In this document: piece by piece, positions 25,212-34,632 of the stretch
Layout: every line of letters begins with the position of its first letter
Position numbering within the stretch: the first letter of the stretch is position 1
Source of the DNA: DASSKA01 sp035765755
GTDB lineage: Bacteria; Actinomycetota; Actinomycetes; Propionibacteriales; Nocardioidaceae
DNA: 41,421 nucleotides
Reading direction: 5' to 3'
NCBI GenBank assembly: GCA_035765755.1
Contig: DASTWW010000122.1
Location: 1 to 41,421, forward strand
Program-made: the position numbers and the translations under genes
The notes under the pieces: model-generated
The model's input: only the letters and a program-made list of their open reading frames with translations
Told to the model about the DNA's origin: nothing
Database searches by the model: none

Positions 25212-27163
25212 AGCTCCTCGGCCTCCTCCGGCTCGTCGATGCCCGGCCGCCGCCACAGCCAGAAGGCGACCACGGCCAGGCACAGCCCGAAGGACACCTC
25301 CGCCGCGTGGTAGGCGCCCACGAGCATCGAGATGAAGAAGGCGGTGAGCAGCACGGCCGTCGCGAACGGCACCGGCGTCTCCTCCGGCATCGGCATGATC
25401 TTCTCCACCCTGGTGTCCAGCTCGCTGGTGCGCAGTGCCAGGTGGGTGCTGGTCATCGTGCGGTTGTAGTCGTGCCGATGCTCCTCCATGGAGGCCAGTG
25501 ACTTGCCGTCCCACAGCGGGTTCAGGCTGTGCACCGTGGGGATGACCGGGAAGTTGTAGGGCTTGGGCGGCGAGCCGGTGACCCACTCCAGCGTGTTGGC
25601 ACCCCACGGGTCGTCGGGGGCCCGCGGTCCGCTGAGCAGGCTCTGCGCGAACACGAAGAAGGTCCACAAGAAACCGGCCGCGAGGATGAACGCGCCGATG
25701 GTGGAGATCAGGTTCGGGATGTCCCAGCCGAGGCCGGACGGGTAGGTGTAGACCCGGCGCGGCATGCCGAGCATCCCGGCGAAGTGCATCGGGAAGAACG
25801 TCACGTTGAAGCCGGTGAAGACCAGGATGAAGCTGACGATCCCGCCCTTGTGGCTGGTCATCCTGCCGGTCATCTTCGGCCACCAGTAGAACAGCCCGGC
25901 CAGCATCGGCAGCACCGCGCCGCCGAACAGCACGTAGTGGAAGTGCGCGACCACGAAGTAGGAGTCGGTGACCTGCTGGTCGAACGGCACTACCGCGAAC
26001 ATCACCCCGGTGACGCCGCCGATCACGAACGCGACGATGAAGCTGACGGCGTACAGCATCGCGGTGGTGATGACCACCCGGCCCTTCCACATGGTGACCA
26101 GCCAGGCGAACATCTGCACCCCGGCGGGGATGGAGATGGTGAGCGTGGCGGCCGCGAAGAAGGACTCCGACACCTGTGACAGGCCGACGGCGAACATGTG
26201 GTGCACCCACACCCCGAAGGAGATGATCCCGGTGGCGACGGTGGCCAGCACCACGAGCGGGTAGGCGGTGATCGGCCGGCGGGAGAAGGTCGGGATGACC
26301 GTGGAGATAATGCCCATCGCCGGCAGCACGATGATGTAGACGTCAGGGTGGCCGAAGATCCAGAACAGGTGCTGCCACAAGATGGCGTCGCCACCGTGCT
26401 TGATGTCGAAGAAGTTGGTGCCGAACCTGCGGTCGAGGAACAGCATCGCGTTCGCCAGGTCCAGCGACGGCAGCGCGAAGATCAGCATGAACGACTGGGT
26501 CACCACCGTCCACACGTAGATCGGCACCCGGTTCAGGGTCATCCCGGGCGCACGCATCTTGAGCGCGGTGACGATGAAGTTGATCGAGCCGACGGTGGTC
26601 GACACCGCCAGGAAGAGCAGGCCGAGCGTGTAGACGTCCAGGTTGAGCCCGGGCAGGTACTTGACCCCGGTCAGCGGCACGTAGGCGAACCACCCGCCGT
26701 CCGGGGCGAGCCCGAACGGAAGGCTGGAGAACATGAACAGCCCCGAGAACAGGAACAAGAAGTAGCTGACGGCGTTCATCCGCGGGAAGGCCATGTCCCG
26801 GGTGCCGATCATCAGCGGCAGGAAGAAGTTGCCGAACCCGGCGTTGAAGGGAGTCGCGAAGAAGAAGATCATCGCCACCCCGTGCAGGGAGAACAGCTGG
26901 TCGTAGAGCTCGGGGCTGACCAGCGTGTTGTTGGGGGTGCCGAGCTGGGTGCGCATCACCAGCGCATTGATGCCCGCGAGCATGAAGAAGAACCCCGCCG
27001 TCACCAGGTAGCGCCGTCCGATGCGCTTGTGGTTGACCGTGGTGATCCACCCGATGAGGCCGGGCTCCTCCTCCCAGACCTCGTCGAGGATCTCGCCGAC
27101 CGCGCTCTCGGCTACCCGGCGCTCCGGGATCACCCCGCCCGTGACGGTCGTTGCTGCGGTCAT
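25208..27163 (-). CDS. ctaD: Cytochrome c oxidase subunit I with extended C terminus
   Basis: A 651-residue heme-copper oxidase catalytic subunit. Ligands are His94 and His409 (heme a), His407 (heme a3), and His272, His321 and His322 (CuB), with cross-link Tyr276. D-channel residues Asn112, Asp123 and Asn130 are kept. The channel-end Glu is Asp274 (GHPDVY). The K-channel segment reads IPAGVQMF, so the usual Thr and Lys are Ala347 and Gln350. After the core, about 100 residues with two more membrane helices match the caa3 form. ATG 27163 lies 2 bp after the ctaC stop. Confidence 0.96.
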   Translation of the reverse strand: MTAATTVTGGVIPERRVAESAVGEILDEVWEEEPGLIGWITTVNHKRIGRRYLVTAGFFFMLAGINALVMRTQLGTPNNTLVSPELYDQLFSLHGVAMIFFFATPFNAGFGNFFLPLMIGTRDMAFPRMNAVSYFLFLFSGLFMFSSLPFGLAPDGGWFAYVPLTGVKYLPGLNLDVYTLGLLFLAVSTTVGSINFIVTALKMRAPGMTLNRVPIYVWTVVTQSFMLIFALPSLDLANAMLFLDRRFGTNFFDIKHGGDAILWQHLFWIFGHPDVYIIVLPAMGIISTVIPTFSRRPITAYPLVVLATVATGIISFGVWVHHMFAVGLSQVSESFFAAATLTISIPAGVQMFAWLVTMWKGRVVITTAMLYAVSFIVAFVIGGVTGVMFAVVPFDQQVTDSYFVVAHFHYVLFGGAVLPMLAGLFYWWPKMTGRMTSHKGGIVSFILVFTGFNVTFFPMHFAGMLGMPRRVYTYPSGLGWDIPNLISTIGAFILAAGFLWTFFVFAQSLLSGPRAPDDPWGANTLEWVTGSPPKPYNFPVIPTVHSLNPLWDGKSLASMEEHRHDYNRTMTSTHLALRTSELDTRVEKIMPMPEETPVPFATAVLLTAFFISMLVGAYHAAEVSFGLCLAVVAFWLWRRPGIDEPEEAEEL

Positions 27164-27165
27164 CT

Positions 27166-28167
27166 CTACTCCAGGCTCTGCAGGTAGGTCACCACGGCGC
27201 GCAGGTCGTCGGGCGAGAGTGACTGGGGCGGCATCTTGTTGCCGGGCTTGATGGCCTGCGAGTTCGCCACCCAGCCGGCCATGTTCCCGAAGGTGTTGGG
27301 GATGGTGCCCGCCGCGAGCTTGTCCCGGCTGCCCACGTGCGTCAGGTCGGGGCCCACGTGCCCGTGGGCCGTCGTGCCGCGGATGGTGTGGCAGGTGGCG
27401 CACGAGGAGCTCTCGAACACCGAGAGTCCGCGCTGCTGCTCAGCCGTGCTCGGTGTGGCGGCGGTCTGCTGCTCGCGGTGCAGCCACTTCTCGAACTCGG
27501 CCCGCGGCTGCGCGATGACCTCGAACGCCATGTGCGCGTGCTCGAGGCCGCAGTACTCCGCGCACTGCCCGCGGTAGACCCCCGACCTGTCCACCGAGAA
27601 CCAGGTGGTGTTCGGCCGGTTCGGGATCAGGTCCATCTTCGGCATGATCTGGGGCACCCAGAAGCTGTGGATCACGTCGCCAGTGGTGAGCCGCAGCCGC
27701 ACCGGCTCGCCGGTGGGCACGTGGATCTCGTTGGCGGTGACCACGCCGGCGTCGGGGTACTTCACGCCCCACCACCACTGGTGGCCGATCACGTCGACGG
27801 TGACCCGGTCCGGCGACGGCGGGTTGGCGTTCACCGCGATCCCGGTGACGCTGAGCGCGAAGGTGGCGGCCAGCACCACGGCGGGGATCAGCAGCCCGAA
27901 CACCACCACCTGCCGTTGGCCGCCTTCGGTGTCCACCCTCTTGGGACGACGGCGGAACAGCATCGCCCCCACGGCAAGGGCGATCACGACGATGCAGACG
28001 AAGGCCGCGACCCCGGTGAGGATCCACCAAGCGTTGGTGACGAACCGAGACTTCGGGCCGTCGGGGGCGACCACCGAGGGACTGTTGCTGCACCCGGTGG
28101 CTACGAGGCACACCAGGCAGGCGACGGCGAGAGCCGGCCGGACGCGGCGAGGGGTTCGTCGGGACGT
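27166..28167 (-). CDS. ctaC: Cytochrome c oxidase subunit II fused to cytochrome c (caa3 type)
   Basis: A 333-residue lipoprotein: lipobox VATGC (Cys26), two membrane helices (about 46-70 and 90-112), and a CuA domain with His167, Cys202, Glu204, Cys206, His210 and Met213. A fused cytochrome c domain has CATCH (256-260) and Met312. It accepts electrons on its own heme c and passes them to CuA. The start is odd: a perfect GAGGAGG sits five bases before an in-frame ACG at 28167, exactly where the signal peptide begins. The next usual start, TTG 28284, would add 39 mostly Arg/Pro/Glu residues. Confidence 0.94.
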   Translation of the reverse strand, partial: TSRRTPRRVRPALAVACLVCLVATGCSNSPSVVAPDGPKSRFVTNAWWILTGVAAFVCIVVIALAVGAMLFRRRPKRVDTEGGQRQVVVFGLLIPAVVLAATFALSVTGIAVNANPPSPDRVTVDVIGHQWWWGVKYPDAGVVTANEIHVPTGEPVRLRLTTGDVIHSFWVPQIMPKMDLIPNRPNTTWFSVDRSGVYRGQCAEYCGLEHAHMAFEVIAQPRAEFEKWLHREQQTAATPSTAEQQRGLSVFESSSCATCHTIRGTTAHGHVGPDLTHVGSRDKLAAGTIPNTFGNMAGWVANSQAIKPGNKMPPQSLSPDDLRAVVTYLQSLE

Positions 28168-28349
28168 GGCGACCTCCTCAGGCTCTCTCCTTCGTCGGCG
28201 GTCCCTTCCGCGTGGCCACCGCCTCGGCGGCCAGGAGGTACCACCTTCGAGAAGTGGTAAACGTTCCGAACCCGCAAATTGCAACGAGTAACTTCCGCTG
28301 TTGTGGGAACCGGGCCCTCACCCACACGGTGCGACGCGAGGAGGGGCCC
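28168..28349. promoter_or_regulatory. Shared divergent control region of the caa3/bc and ccm operons
   Basis: The 182 bp between ctaC and ccmC hold both operon promoters. An AT-richer patch runs from about 28240 to 28300. It contains three inverted repeats: ACCAC/GTGGT (28240-28258), GTTC-c-GAAC (28263-28271) and GCAA-a-TTGC (28274-28282). A TAnnnT hexamer TAACTT at 28289-28294 could be the -10 for ccmC. The symmetric elements suggest one regulator co-controlling oxidase and cytochrome c maturation; which regulator is not visible. Confidence 0.45.
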
Positions 28350-29147
28350 ATGGCCATGCCCGGACAGATCAGGTCGTCGAACGCGTCACGGCGCCCCCGC
28401 AGGCGACCGGGACTCGGGCTGGTGACCGGTGTGGTGGCTCTCGCCGCCGCCGTCCTGGCGCTCGCCGTCGCGCCGCCGGACGCCCTGCAGGGGCAGTCCC
28501 AGCGGCTGATGTACGTGCACGTGCCGAGCGCCTGGACGGCGTACTGCGCGTTCGCCGTGGTGCTGGCCGCGAGCGTCGCGGTGCTGCTGCGTCGCGGCCC
28601 CCGGTGGGACGCCCTGGCCAGGGCCGGAGCCGAGCTCGGCGTCGGGATGACCGCCCTGGCGATCGTCGAGGGCAGCATCTGGGGCCACGAGGTCTGGGGG
28701 GTGTGGTGGACCTGGGACCCGCGGCTGGTCACCACCGCCGTGCTGCTCCTGCTCTACCTGGGCTACCTGACCGCCCGAGGCCTCCCGGGTGCCCCGGAGC
28801 GGGTCGCCCGCCGTTCGGCATGGCTGGGCATCGCGCTGTTCGCACAGGTGCCGGTGGTGCACTTCTCGGTGCTCTGGTGGCGGACCCTGCACCAGCCGCC
28901 GACGCTGCTGCGGCCTGATCTGGAGGCGCCCATCGCGCCGATGATGCTGGCCGCGCTGCTCACCAGCCTGGCCGCGTTCATGCTCGCGGGCGCCTGGTTC
29001 CTCCGCCGTCGAGTGGTCCAGCTGGCCCCGGCCGAGCAGCCTGCGCCGGTCGCGGCGCCCGCGGAGGCACCTGAGGACACTCCCGCCAAGGCGCCGGCGC
29101 CAGTCCGGACCGCTTCAGACCTGGTGCTGACCCGGACCTCCGCATGA
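28350..29147 (+). CDS. ccmC: Cytochrome c maturation heme-handling protein CcmC
   Basis: A 265-residue, six-helix membrane protein. It carries the tryptophan-rich heme-handling motif WGVWWTWDPR (116-125) flanked by the heme-ligand histidines His57 (YVHVPSAW) and His171. In System I, CcmC loads heme onto CcmE at the outer membrane face. ATG 28350 follows GAGGAGGGG; the longer frame from 28212 reads through the divergent promoter region. The C-terminal tail is Ala/Pro-rich. It is the first gene of a tightly coupled ccm operon; the ABC partners CcmA and CcmB are not encoded before it or anywhere in the window. Confidence 0.94.
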   Translation: MAMPGQIRSSNASRRPRRRPGLGLVTGVVALAAAVLALAVAPPDALQGQSQRLMYVHVPSAWTAYCAFAVVLAASVAVLLRRGPRWDALARAGAELGVGMTALAIVEGSIWGHEVWGVWWTWDPRLVTTAVLLLLYLGYLTARGLPGAPERVARRSAWLGIALFAQVPVVHFSVLWWRTLHQPPTLLRPDLEAPIAPMMLAALLTSLAAFMLAGAWFLRRRVVQLAPAEQPAPVAAPAEAPEDTPAKAPAPVRTASDLVLTRTSA

Positions 29148-29257
29148 GCCCGTGGGTGTTCGTGGCCGTCGGCTACCTGCTGTGCGCCGCGGTCTGGGCC
29201 GGGTACCTGCTGGTGGGCCGGCGCCGCGCGCCCGGCGGCAAGGAGGCGGGCCGGTGA
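29144..29257 (+). CDS. ccmD: CcmD small membrane protein
   Basis: A 37-residue protein with one membrane helix (WVFVAVGYLLCAAVWAGYLL) and a basic cytoplasmic tail (GRRRAPGGK). Size, topology, the Tyr in the helix and the position between ccmC and ccmE all fit CcmD, which holds CcmC and CcmE together and helps release holo-CcmE. ATG 29144 overlaps the ccmC stop (ATGA) and its stop overlaps the ccmE GTG (GTGA). Confidence 0.88.
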   Translation: MSPWVFVAVGYLLCAAVWAGYLLVGRRRAPGGKEAGR

Positions 29258-29658
29258 TCGGACGCAGCCGTCGCCGCGCCGTGCTGCTGGCCGCGGTCGT
29301 GCTGGGTGTGGTGACCGTGATCGCGGTGGCCGGGATGGAGGGCACCTTCACCTACTACGAGACGCCCACCCAGCTGGCGCAGCACCCGGACGGGCCGCAG
29401 CAGTCGCTGCGGCTCAGCGGGCTGGTGGTGCCCGGGTCGGTGCACCAGCAAGGGGCCCACGTGCGGTTCGAGCTCACCGACGGCGCCCATGACGTGACCG
29501 TGCACTCGTCGACCGCTCCGCCGAGCACCTTCCGGGCCGGGCAGGGCGCGGTCGTGGAGGGTGTGATGACCTCGCCCGGCGTCTTCGACGCCAAGCAGGT
29601 GCTGGTGCGCCACTCAAACCAGTACGGGCCGGCCGGGACCACGGGCAAGAACCCGTAG
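29254..29658 (+). CDS. ccmE: Heme chaperone CcmE
   Basis: A 134-residue protein with an N-terminal membrane anchor (about 9-27) and an OB-fold outer domain (GLVVPGSV, VRFELTDGAHDVTV, GVFDAKQVLVRHSNQY). The heme-binding motif is HxxxY: His120 and Tyr124, the classical form rather than the CxxxY variant of some archaea and sulfate reducers. It carries heme from CcmC to CcmF. GTG 29254 is set by AAGGAGG just upstream and by overlap with ccmD; the frame opening at 29152 is too early. Confidence 0.93.
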   Translation: MIGRSRRRAVLLAAVVLGVVTVIAVAGMEGTFTYYETPTQLAQHPDGPQQSLRLSGLVVPGSVHQQGAHVRFELTDGAHDVTVHSSTAPPSTFRAGQGAVVEGVMTSPGVFDAKQVLVRHSNQYGPAGTTGKNP

Positions 29659-29668
29659 GGGTGCGGGC

Positions 29669-31671
<2,003 letters not shown>

Positions 31672-31675
<4 letters not shown>

Positions 31676-32226
31676 CCCGCAGGCTCACCGTGCTACTGCT
31701 CGCCGTCCTCGCGGTCGGCGGGCTCGCCGTCGTGCTGGGTTCCGGGCTCGGCCGGGCCTCGCCCCAGCTCGTCGACCAGAGCTCCGCGTCCTCCCCGCTG
31801 ATCGGCCACCGCGCGCCGCCTCTGTCCGGGCGGACGCTGCAGGGCGGGCAGTTCTCGCTCACCCGGGACCCGGCGAGAGTCACCTTCGTCAACGTCTGGG
31901 CCTCCTGGTGCGGTCCGTGCCGGGAGGAGCTCCCGCTGATCGCCGACACCGCGGCGCAGTGGGCACGGGAAGGGACCGGCGCTCGGGTGGTCACCATCGA
32001 CACCAAGGACGGGCCGCTGCCCGCCCGGAACATGCTCCGGCGCAGCGGGGCCACCGAGCTGCCCACCCTCAGCGACCCGCACGGGGACCGGGCGGTGGCC
32101 TGGGGGGCCACCGGCGTCCCCGAGACGTTCGTCGTCGACCACCACGGCATCGTCCGGGCCCGCCACGTCGGCCCGGTGACCCGTGACTGGCTCGAGCGGG
32201 AGGCGTCGCAGTGGGGGGCCCGATGA
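31672..32226 (+). CDS. ccmG: Thiol-disulfide oxidoreductase CcmG (DsbE)
   Basis: A 184-residue membrane-anchored thioredoxin-fold protein. After an N-terminal helix (5-24) it has the active site WCGPC (79-83) and the cis-Pro motif GVPETFVVD characteristic of CcmG/DsbE. It keeps apocytochrome cysteines reduced for heme ligation, working with CcmH. ATG 31672 overlaps the ccmF stop as ATGA, so the upstream in-frame start at 31588 is not used. The electron donor (CcdA or DsbD) is not in the window. Confidence 0.93.
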
Positions 32227-33140
32227 CCGGGCCGGTCGGTCGCCACCGTCGTACTGCGCTGGCCGCCGCGGCCATCGTGGTGGCAGTCGCGGTCGCGGTG
32301 GGCGGCGTGCTCCTCGCCCGGCACCGGCCCGCGTCCCTCGACAGCCGGGTGGACGCGGTGGCGGGCACGTTGCGCTGCCCGACCTGCACCGCGGAGTCGG
32401 TGGCGGACTCCAACAGCACGATGGCCCAGAGCATGCGCCACGAGATCCGCGACCAGCTCCGCCAGGGCCGAAGCCCGGACCAGATCCGGAGCTGGTTCGA
32501 GAACCGTTACGGCGAGCGGGTGCTGCTGATGCCGCACCCGCGGGGGCTCGCGCTGGTGCTGTGGGTGGTGCCGCTCGCGGTGCTCGCCGGCGGCGTGCTG
32601 CTGCTCGTGCGTGGCCGGCACCGCCGCAACCGGGACGGCTCGGCGCCGGCCGGCGTGCTGTCCGCGCGTCGGGTCGGGGTCGCCGCGCTCGCCTGCGTGC
32701 TCGTCGGCGCCGCGGTCCCCGCGCTGGCGTGGGCCAGGTCCGGTCCGGCGACGCCCGCCCCGACCGCGGCGCAGACCGAGCCGATGAAGGCACGGGACTG
32801 GGTCGCGGTGGCGCAGTCGCTCGAGCAGCAGCAGGACTACCGCTCGGCCGCGGACGCCTACCGGCACGCGATGCGGCAGCAGCCGAGCAGCCCGGGGGTC
32901 CGCACCGGGCTCGCGTTCGACCTGCTGCGCAGCGGACGGCCGCGCCAGGCGATCGGGCTGATGACCCCGATGGCCCACCGGACCGGGCCGAACCGCGCCC
33001 TCGCCCTGCTCATCCTCGGGCTCGCCCAGAGGTCCGCCCACCTGCCGGCGGCGGATCACACGCTGCGACAGTTCCTCGAGGTCGCGCCGCACCACCCGGC
33101 CGCGGACCAGGTCCGGCGGCTGCTGGCGGAGTCGCGATGA
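32223..33140 (+). CDS. ccmH: CcmH/CcmI fusion: thiol-reducing domain plus TPR domain
   Basis: A 305-residue protein built like the bipartite E. coli CcmH. After a signal anchor comes the CcmH domain with the redox pair LRCPTC (Cys52, Cys55) and the following helices (MRHEIRDQL, IRSWFENRYGERVLL). A membrane helix (about 108-128), a second one near 145-165, and a tetratricopeptide-rich tail from about 180 (WVAVAQSLEQQQDYRSAADA) correspond to CcmI/CycH, which binds apocytochromes. ATG 32223 overlaps ccmG; the stop overlaps the cupredoxin gene. Confidence 0.92.
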   Translation: MTGPVGRHRRTALAAAAIVVAVAVAVGGVLLARHRPASLDSRVDAVAGTLRCPTCTAESVADSNSTMAQSMRHEIRDQLRQGRSPDQIRSWFENRYGERVLLMPHPRGLALVLWVVPLAVLAGGVLLLVRGRHRRNRDGSAPAGVLSARRVGVAALACVLVGAAVPALAWARSGPATPAPTAAQTEPMKARDWVAVAQSLEQQQDYRSAADAYRHAMRQQPSSPGVRTGLAFDLLRSGRPRQAIGLMTPMAHRTGPNRALALLILGLAQRSAHLPAADHTLRQFLEVAPHHPAADQVRRLLAESR

Positions 33141-33553
33141 CCCGAGCACCAGCGACCATGGCGGCCGGCGCCGCGCTCGTGCTGCTTCTCGGCGGATGCG
33201 CGGAGGGCCAGCAGCCGGCCCCTGCCTCGCCGGGGGACCAGGCGCAGCAGGTCGCCGAGCACCCCGTGTCCACGGTGCGGGTAGGGCTGACCGAGTGGAC
33301 GATCGTGACCTCTGACCCGGAGATCCGGCCGGGCCGGGTCACGCTGGTGGTCACCAACACCGGCGCCACCGAGCACGACCTGGACGTGCAGGGCCGTGCC
33401 GGACACTGGCAGACACCGGTGCTCGACCCGGGCCAGCGGGTCACGCTGACCGTGCGCGCCAGGCCGGGCGAGACCCTGGCGCTGTGGTGCGCCGAGCCCG
33501 GGCACCGGGCCCAGGGCATGCACACCGTGCTGCGAGCAACAACGCGCCCGTGA
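33137..33553 (+). CDS. Blue-copper (cupredoxin) lipoprotein at the end of the ccm operon
   Basis: A 138-residue exported lipoprotein (lipobox LLGGC, Cys21) with a cupredoxin domain. A full type 1 copper site is visible: His80 in NTGATEHDLDV, then Cys118, His123 and Met128 with C-x4-H-x4-M spacing. It is not a CuA domain, which would need a second Cys. ATG 33137 overlaps the ccmH stop (ATGA). Its place in the ccm operon suggests a copper electron carrier for the nearby bc/caa3 chain, or a copper donor for CuA/CuB; both are inference. Confidence 0.85.
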   Translation: MTRAPATMAAGAALVLLLGGCAEGQQPAPASPGDQAQQVAEHPVSTVRVGLTEWTIVTSDPEIRPGRVTLVVTNTGATEHDLDVQGRAGHWQTPVLDPGQRVTLTVRARPGETLALWCAEPGHRAQGMHTVLRATTRP

Positions 33554-33573
33554 CCTGGCGGCCACGGGCGCGT
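33542..33573 (+). terminator. Strong hairpin ending the ccm operon
   Basis: An 11-bp perfect stem pairs ACGCGCCCGTG (33542-33552) with CACGGGCGCGT (33563-33573) across a 10-nt loop. It begins inside the last codons and stop of the cupredoxin gene. No T-run follows, which is common for high-GC terminators. Confidence 0.6.
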
Positions 33574-33583
33574 CCCGAACGTG

Positions 33584-33600
33584 CGGGGCTCGTGGCCCCG
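33584..33600. terminator. Second hairpin in the convergent gap
   Basis: CGGGGC (33584-33589) pairs with GCCCCG (33595-33600) across TCGTG. It lies 8 bp before the stop of the convergent small gene and could serve both transcripts. Confidence 0.45.
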
Positions 33601-33608
33601 GACGCGTC

Positions 33609-33707
33609 TCAGCTCCGTGAGAGGTCCGAGAGCAGGTAGTCGACCATCAGGGCTACCAGAGACGCGGCGGAAAGGCTCAGCAGTGCGGCTCGTGGCTTCT
33701 TACCCAT
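33609..33707 (-). CDS. 32-residue single-helix membrane peptide
   Basis: A short open frame with a very good ribosome site: AAGGAG seven bases before ATG 33707. The product begins MGKKPRAALL, continues with a hydrophobic stretch (LSLSAASLVALMVDYLL) and ends SDLSRS. That is a basic N terminus, one membrane helix and a short polar tail, typical of real membrane microproteins. It is convergent with the ccm/cupredoxin operon and separated from it by two hairpins. Function unknown; I recognise no family. The leader holds two inverted repeats. Confidence 0.65.
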   Translation of the reverse strand: MGKKPRAALLSLSAASLVALMVDYLLSDLSRS

Positions 33708-33717
33708 GAAGCATCTC

Positions 33718-33732
33718 CTTCTTCTCAAGAAG
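33718..33732 (-). promoter_or_regulatory. Hairpin overlapping the microprotein's ribosome site
   Basis: CTTCTT and AAGAAG pair perfectly across CTC. On the transcript of the minus-strand microprotein this stem abuts or overlaps the AAGGAG ribosome site, so it could affect translation. Confidence 0.35.
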
Positions 33733-33734
33733 GG

Positions 33735-33749
33735 CGGGCGGTCCGCCCG
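33735..33749. promoter_or_regulatory. 15-bp palindrome upstream of the microprotein gene
   Basis: CGGGCGG and CCGCCCG are perfectly symmetric around one T. It lies 28 bp upstream of the microprotein start, on the side facing the SDR gene. It may be an operator, or simply GC-rich symmetry. Confidence 0.35.
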
Positions 33750-33794
33750 TCACGGGAGTTCCCTGTCCGCCCAGCGCTAAACGATGGAGCAGAC

Positions 33795-34610
33795 ATGCCG
33801 CCGACCGTGCCGGCGTCCCTGCGCGTCGCGCGTGTCATGCTGACGCGCATGACCCGCACCGTTCTCGTGACCGGGCCCACCGCCGGCATCGGCCTGGCCT
33901 TCGCCCACCAGCTCGCCGCCCGCGGCTACGACCTGGTGCTCGTCGCGCGCGGCGAGCAGCGGTTGAAGGAGGTGGCCGCGGAGCTGGAGAACGGGTACGG
34001 CGTGCGCACCGAGGTGCTGCCCGCCGACCTCACCGACCGGGCCGCACTGACCCGTGTCGAGGAGCGGCTGCGGGCGGGCACCCCACCGGTGGACCTGCTC
34101 GTCAACAACGCGGGCTTCGGCCTCAAGCGTCCGCTCCTGGACAACTCCGTGGAGGACGAGCAGCGGATGCTGGACGTGTTGGTGACCTCGGTGCTACGGC
34201 TCTCCCACGCGGCGCTCGGCGCCATGGTGGCCCGAGGCAGCGGGGCGATCGTGAACGTCTCCAGCGTCGCCGGTTTCCTGCCGCGCGGCACCTACAGCGC
34301 GGCGAAGGCCTACGTCACCTCCTTCAGCCAGTGGGCCGACGTCACCTACCGCCCGCGCGGGGTGCACGTGATGGCGCTGTGCCCCGGCTTCACCCGCACC
34401 GAGTTCCACCAGCGCATGAACGTGCGCCGGGAGTCGGCACCGAGCTGGTTCTGGCTGCCGGTGGACCGGGTGGTCGCGGAGGCACTCGCCGACCTGGACG
34501 CCGGCAAGCGGCTGTCCGTGCCCAGCAAGAGGTACAAGCTGGTCACTGCGCTGGCCCGCTACGTGCCGCCCTCCGTGCTCGGCCGGTTCCAGGGCATGGG
34601 CCGGGGCTGA
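33795..34610 (+). CDS. Short-chain dehydrogenase/reductase
   Basis: A 271-residue classical SDR, an NAD(P)(H)-dependent oxidoreductase. The cofactor loop is TGPTAGIG (26-33), followed by the NNAG strand-end motif, the catalytic Ser in NVSSVAG and the YSAAK active site. The C-terminal part (RYVPPSVLGRF) resembles membrane-associated SDRs acting on lipids or fatty alcohols, but the substrate is unknown. ATG 33795 follows GGAG at 5 nt; in-frame ATGs at 33837 and 33849 also precede the Rossmann fold. It converges on the next gene with a 22-bp gap. Confidence 0.92.
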   Translation: MPPTVPASLRVARVMLTRMTRTVLVTGPTAGIGLAFAHQLAARGYDLVLVARGEQRLKEVAAELENGYGVRTEVLPADLTDRAALTRVEERLRAGTPPVDLLVNNAGFGLKRPLLDNSVEDEQRMLDVLVTSVLRLSHAALGAMVARGSGAIVNVSSVAGFLPRGTYSAAKAYVTSFSQWADVTYRPRGVHVMALCPGFTRTEFHQRMNVRRESAPSWFWLPVDRVVAEALADLDAGKRLSVPSKRYKLVTALARYVPPSVLGRFQGMGRG

Positions 34611-34632
34611 CCCGGGCGGCGCTGACACCGGT

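Noticed and set aside
25208..25500. C-terminal extension of CtaD as a full subunit I-III fusion
   Set aside because: A separate five-helix subunit III follows directly, so only two helices are carried over, as in Bacillus caa3.
28168..28284. TTG 28284 as the start of ctaC
   Set aside because: It would put 39 mostly Arg/Pro/Glu residues before a clean lipoprotein signal peptide and only a weak ribosome site precedes it.
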